NCBI GenBank assembly: GCA_964247055.1
Contig: OZ176052.1
Span: 11,160,001 to 11,224,000 of the forward strand
Length of the DNA stretch: 64,000 nucleotides
Origin: Paragordius varius
Lineage: Eukaryota; Nematomorpha
Direction: 5' to 3'
Position numbers and translations under genes: made by a program
Notes under the pieces: generated by a model
What the model was told of the DNA's origin: nothing
The model's input: the letters and a program-made list of their open reading frames with translations, nothing else
The model's database searches: none
Shown: positions 60,493-64,000 of the stretch, in pieces
Position numbering within the stretch: the first letter of the stretch is position 1
How the letters are laid out: each line of letters starts with the position of its first letter

Positions 60493-62180
60493 AAGACGAG
60501 TTTTAATTTAGAATATAGTTAGTTTTGATAGTTGTAAATGTTAAAGAATTTTAAATGATTAACCAAAATGATTGTTGTATGATATTGGTTGTTCTATTTT
60601 TTATCATATAGTTTTGACATAAAAATACTCTTTAAATTTTTTTATTATTAATTGAGATTTCTTTTTAAGTTATGTAGTTTATCATTCATAGTTACAGATT
60701 GTTAGAGTCAATCTTGGATAAGAGGCGTTTTGGCAATGCTTATTTTATTAATAAAATGAATTTTAGTTAGATATGAGTATCAATCCATTTTTTATATAAT
60801 CAATATATATTTTAAGTATGAACATGATCGCTTACGTTTTCAAAAACTTGGTTCCCATGTAAAAAAGAAACCGTTTTGATTTGGTTTTTCCGAAATGTTG
60901 CCAAAACACAAAGCCGAGTTATATTTTTAAACTAAAGTTAAATCTCTTTTTATGCGGTAAAGATATTGTGAAAAAGTTTTTTGTCACGTATATTTAGCTA
61001 GCATAAAAATGGAAAAAAACTTATTTTGTGTGAAAAAGTATACCCAGCATACTATACGGTAAGGCGCACGGGTTCAATGCTTATACCTCTCTGATTTCAA
61101 TGCTAAATATTACAAAAACACCTTATAAAAATTATAAATATCCCATTTTAAAATAGAAGAACCTTTTTTAAAAACGCACAAAAACGGTTTGGTACTGTAG
61201 ATCGCTCGTTATAATGACTCGAAGTAGGGAAAAACATGGCTCGTGATCCGCATAACCTCTTACTTAGAATTTCCAATTAAATTATTTTTGTATTTAATGT
61301 TTAGGGTTGCTATTTTTAAATTATAATTGTTTAAAGACAATTTCTTTCTCCCAAAAGAACTAGTTTGTGAGGATGTTTAAGAAGTAAAAAATTTATCAAT
61401 TTTTTAATTAGTTTTTGTTCAATAAAATAGGTAGCATTATATGAGTCAAAATTATTGCTTATTGGACTTATTATAAAGGGGTTAGGGTCATACTCCACTG
61501 TATTTTGGAACTGCTATACAGGCCACTTTACATAGAAAAATCTTGAACTGATCTAATTTTAATAACCGTTTTGAAGCCGTTTCTTAAACTAAAATCCATT
61601 TTAAAAAATACGGTGTCAGATATTACATTGAGAATACGGGGGAAATAATTAAGAGTTGTAACCGATAAGACACAACATATGTTTATAAAGAACAGGTGTT
61701 GATTCTCAGAATTTTAAGAAACAATGATGATTGCTAAAATGAGTTGTAAAGCGTTTTGTTAGTAAACCAGCAACTTTAGAATCCGTTGGTTTTAAATTGT
61801 ACAGGCCAAAATTCAATTCTATTTTACAAAAAATTTGTCGTGTAATCAATTACTTATTAATAATTAGCTTATCTCTTTGTTTAAAAATATAATGGTTGCT
61901 AATTACTACGTTTGCTTTATCTAGATTTAGTTAATCTTTGATTTTTTCAATATAATTATATGTGGACTTTTTAATTGAGTAAACTGGTAAATATAACATA
62001 TTCCGTTGCACAAAAATAACCTGGAATTCTTACATAAAATTATAGTTAGTTAGTTCCCCAACAAATATTATATTTTCTATTCCGCAATATTATATATATT
62101 CATTTCTTTCATCAAAAATTTATAAAATGACAAAATAATAATAAAAACATATATTACAAATGTCATATTGTTTGTTTTTA
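60493..62180. other. Upstream part of unit C
   Basis: Corresponds to 49463-51065 of unit A. It has the conserved promoter-proximal 150 bp and the GGCGCACGGGTTCAATGC block near 61060, with many indels elsewhere. Confidence 0.5.
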
Positions 62181-62941
62181 AGAAGGGAAATATCTACGCA
62201 TCCGCTAAACTCTTCGGACCAGGCGCCATCTGGTTAACATATCTTCGCGTATATGGCAGACACTAATTTTGATGGCATCGGGAAATAGCTTGACAAATGG
62301 TTTGTCTTATAGGACACTCTTTTTCTGACACTGCGCTCATATATTACCTGAGAGATGGGCGAAATGTGCAGAATCCGATAGAAATATTTTAAATAAAATA
62401 TATAAATGGTTTCATTACTGAAAAACAGTTAATACTTATCACTAAACCTGATGGTATATGAAAGGCAATGAGGATAATGGTAAGTTCGCCCACCTCATTT
62501 TTAATATACACATGTTTAACATTTAAATTAATCTATCCTGTTTCCAATAAACGATTTTTTCATATCAACCTCCCTTCAAAAATAGACTAAATGACAGCAG
62601 GCTTTTATATTTAAAAGAAACCAAGAGTTAATTAAAATGCAATGATCACAAAAATGTTGGTTACTGCCTTTTATTATAATAAAGTTCCATGATTAGAAGA
62701 AAACTTTAACTTAAAAACTATGTGGATAATTTTGATTGGAAAAATGAGTGAAGCATTTATTTCTGGTTAAAAAACATTTTTTAATATATCTACCAAACAA
62801 TACAAAGTTTTTGATTTAATAAGGTTAAAGTTTTAGAATGGTCAAACTTCTTAATTTTAAAACTTACATAAATAAAAATATATAATAAAACATGAGTTTT
62901 TTATATTTATTTATTTTTATTACATATTGATAATTATTAAA

Positions 62942-63618
62942 TTATGGAAATGTCTTCCATATCATAGGACCCATATTCATATATTCGAATCTCCTCGCAC
63001 CATTTTTCATCGGACTTTTAGTTTTTAAACTGGACACAAAAGTTGAATTGCATACTTTATCCATCTTTTGCAGACGACAAAACTTGATGGGATCTATATA
63101 TTGATCTATTTAAAAATACTTGTAATTGATTATTAACACAGAATCTCTTTATATAAATTACCTTTTGTCTCACTGGGCCATAATTCGCCGGATTCATTCA
63201 AGGAAAAGAAAAAAGTAAATTCCTTTTTGGGAGATATTTTTTGAATCGGTGATAAATTTTCGACAGCATTCGTATTGTCTACCACACTCTCTACAGAGGA
63301 TTGGGATTTTTTTGAATTTTGCGACCAAGACATATTCACACTGAGACTATCAATGGCTGAATTTTCGACAGAAGTGTTTAGGTTCAAATGTAGATTGGAA
63401 TCTAATAAATAAATGAATAAGTAGTAATACAAAATTCATTTTAGTTTGAAAAGTATAATAATATGAATACTAGATATTGAAAGTAGTTGATTGCTTTCAG
63501 ACTCTGGTTTAAAACAAGAGAATCTTGAGAAAAGCGAAATAAACCAATGATAATTGCGTTTTCCACACTCAACGTTTTTTGTGTGATATTTCCTTTTCCC
63601 AAACATTTTCATAGTCAA
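62942..63618 (-). CDS. Array gene, copy D
   Basis: Exons 63618-63471, 63401-63162 and 63093-62942 (148, 240 and 152 nt), open and with intact GT-AG sites. Distinguishing residues: KKSQSSVESV in exon 2, ELWPSETK at its end, and FCRLQKMDK in exon 3. The C-terminus NGARRFEYMNMGPMIWKTFP equals copy A. The unit continues to the right window edge, so more copies may follow. Confidence 0.75.
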
Positions 63619-64000
63619 AAGACGATGTTTTAGTTTTAGAATATAGTTAGTTTTAATAGTTGTAAATGTTTAAGAATTTTAAATGATTAACCAAAATGAT
63701 TGTTGTATGATATTGGTTGTTCTATTTTATATTATATAGGTTTGACATAAAAATACTTTTTAAAATTTTATTATTAATTTAGATTTCTTTTTAAGTTCAT
63801 AATATGTAGTTTATCATTCTTAGTTAAGGATTGTTAGAGTTAATATTGGATAAGAGGCGTTTTTAGTACTTTTTTATTAATTTAATAATTAAAGTTAGAT
63901 ATAAATATCAATCCATTTTTATATAATCTATATATATTAGTATGAACAAGATCGCTTCCGGTTTAAAAAATTGGTTCCCATGAAAAGGAAACCGTTTTGA

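Larger units (their letters stand above)
48018..64000. repeat. Tandem array of about 3.04-kb units (at least four)
   Basis: Units start within the mariner tail (GGGAAATATCTACGCATCC at about 48018, again near 57830 and 62186) and end at TATTGTTTGTTTTTA(A)GA just before the next start. Spacing between the last two starts, minus the inserted hAT (1313 bp with one TSD), is about 3.04 kb. Unit A is 48018-51065. Unit B is about 51955-57825 and is missing its head, which is replaced by foreign repeat; it contains a 3.2-kb hAT. Unit C is about 57826-62180 and contains a 1.3-kb hAT. Unit D runs from 62181 past the window edge. Every unit carries one copy of the same three-exon gene. Confidence 0.9.

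Overview
This is a strongly AT-rich animal nuclear DNA window. Genes are split by spliceosomal introns, one tRNA-Thr gene is seen, and DNA-transposon remains (hAT and mariner superfamilies plus MITEs) fill much of the space between genes. The coding set is metazoan. Recognisable by motif are a ZO-1/TJP tight-junction MAGUK, a TMEM179-like four-pass membrane protein, EDRF1, seipin, PIG-F, a TatD-type DNase (TATDN1) and an MPLKIP/TTDN1-like protein. All are divergent from the human sequences I know. I cannot name the species.

Layout. 1-5469: a mariner fossil, a TTAA-flanked MITE and a satellite of about 320 bp. 5470-8099 (-): TMEM179-like gene, 5 exons. 9582-18831 (-): EDRF1, about 19 exons. 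18832-20518: spacer shared with the divergently transcribed seipin gene, holding two oppositely oriented MITEs. 20519-23087 (+): seipin, with tRNA-Thr(UGU) in intron 1. 23727-24422 (+): an unidentified coding exon. 25174-30507: hAT-derived elements around PIGF (26799-27218, -). 30651-34506 (-): TATDN1, 8 exons. 35706-43081 (+): ZO-1/TJP, 13 exons. 44051-44580: hAT fossil. 45249-45677 (-): MPLKIP-like gene. 45938-48240: duplications, a palindromic MITE and a mariner fossil. 48018-64000: a tandem array of a roughly 3.04-kb unit, at least four copies, running off the right edge. It is interrupted by two hAT elements with perfect 8-bp target duplications and by a fragment related to the left-hand satellite.

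Two observations stand out. First, introns fall into two size classes. Twelve are only 21-27 nt long, in five unrelated genes (TATDN1, ZO-1, PIGF, EDRF1, seipin), and the other mapped introns are 68 nt or longer. The tiny introns are supported by reading-frame phase and, in most cases, by restored homology across conserved motifs. Second, each tandem unit carries a three-exon gene of unknown family (179 codons) on the minus strand. All four copies keep exactly 148 + 240 + 152 nt of open exon, while introns and flanks have gained many indels, which is what purifying selection on a protein would leave. Copy B has lost the AG of its last splice acceptor.

Exon boundaries were worked out by hand from splice dinucleotides, phase and remembered family motifs. 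No alignment or transcript was available.
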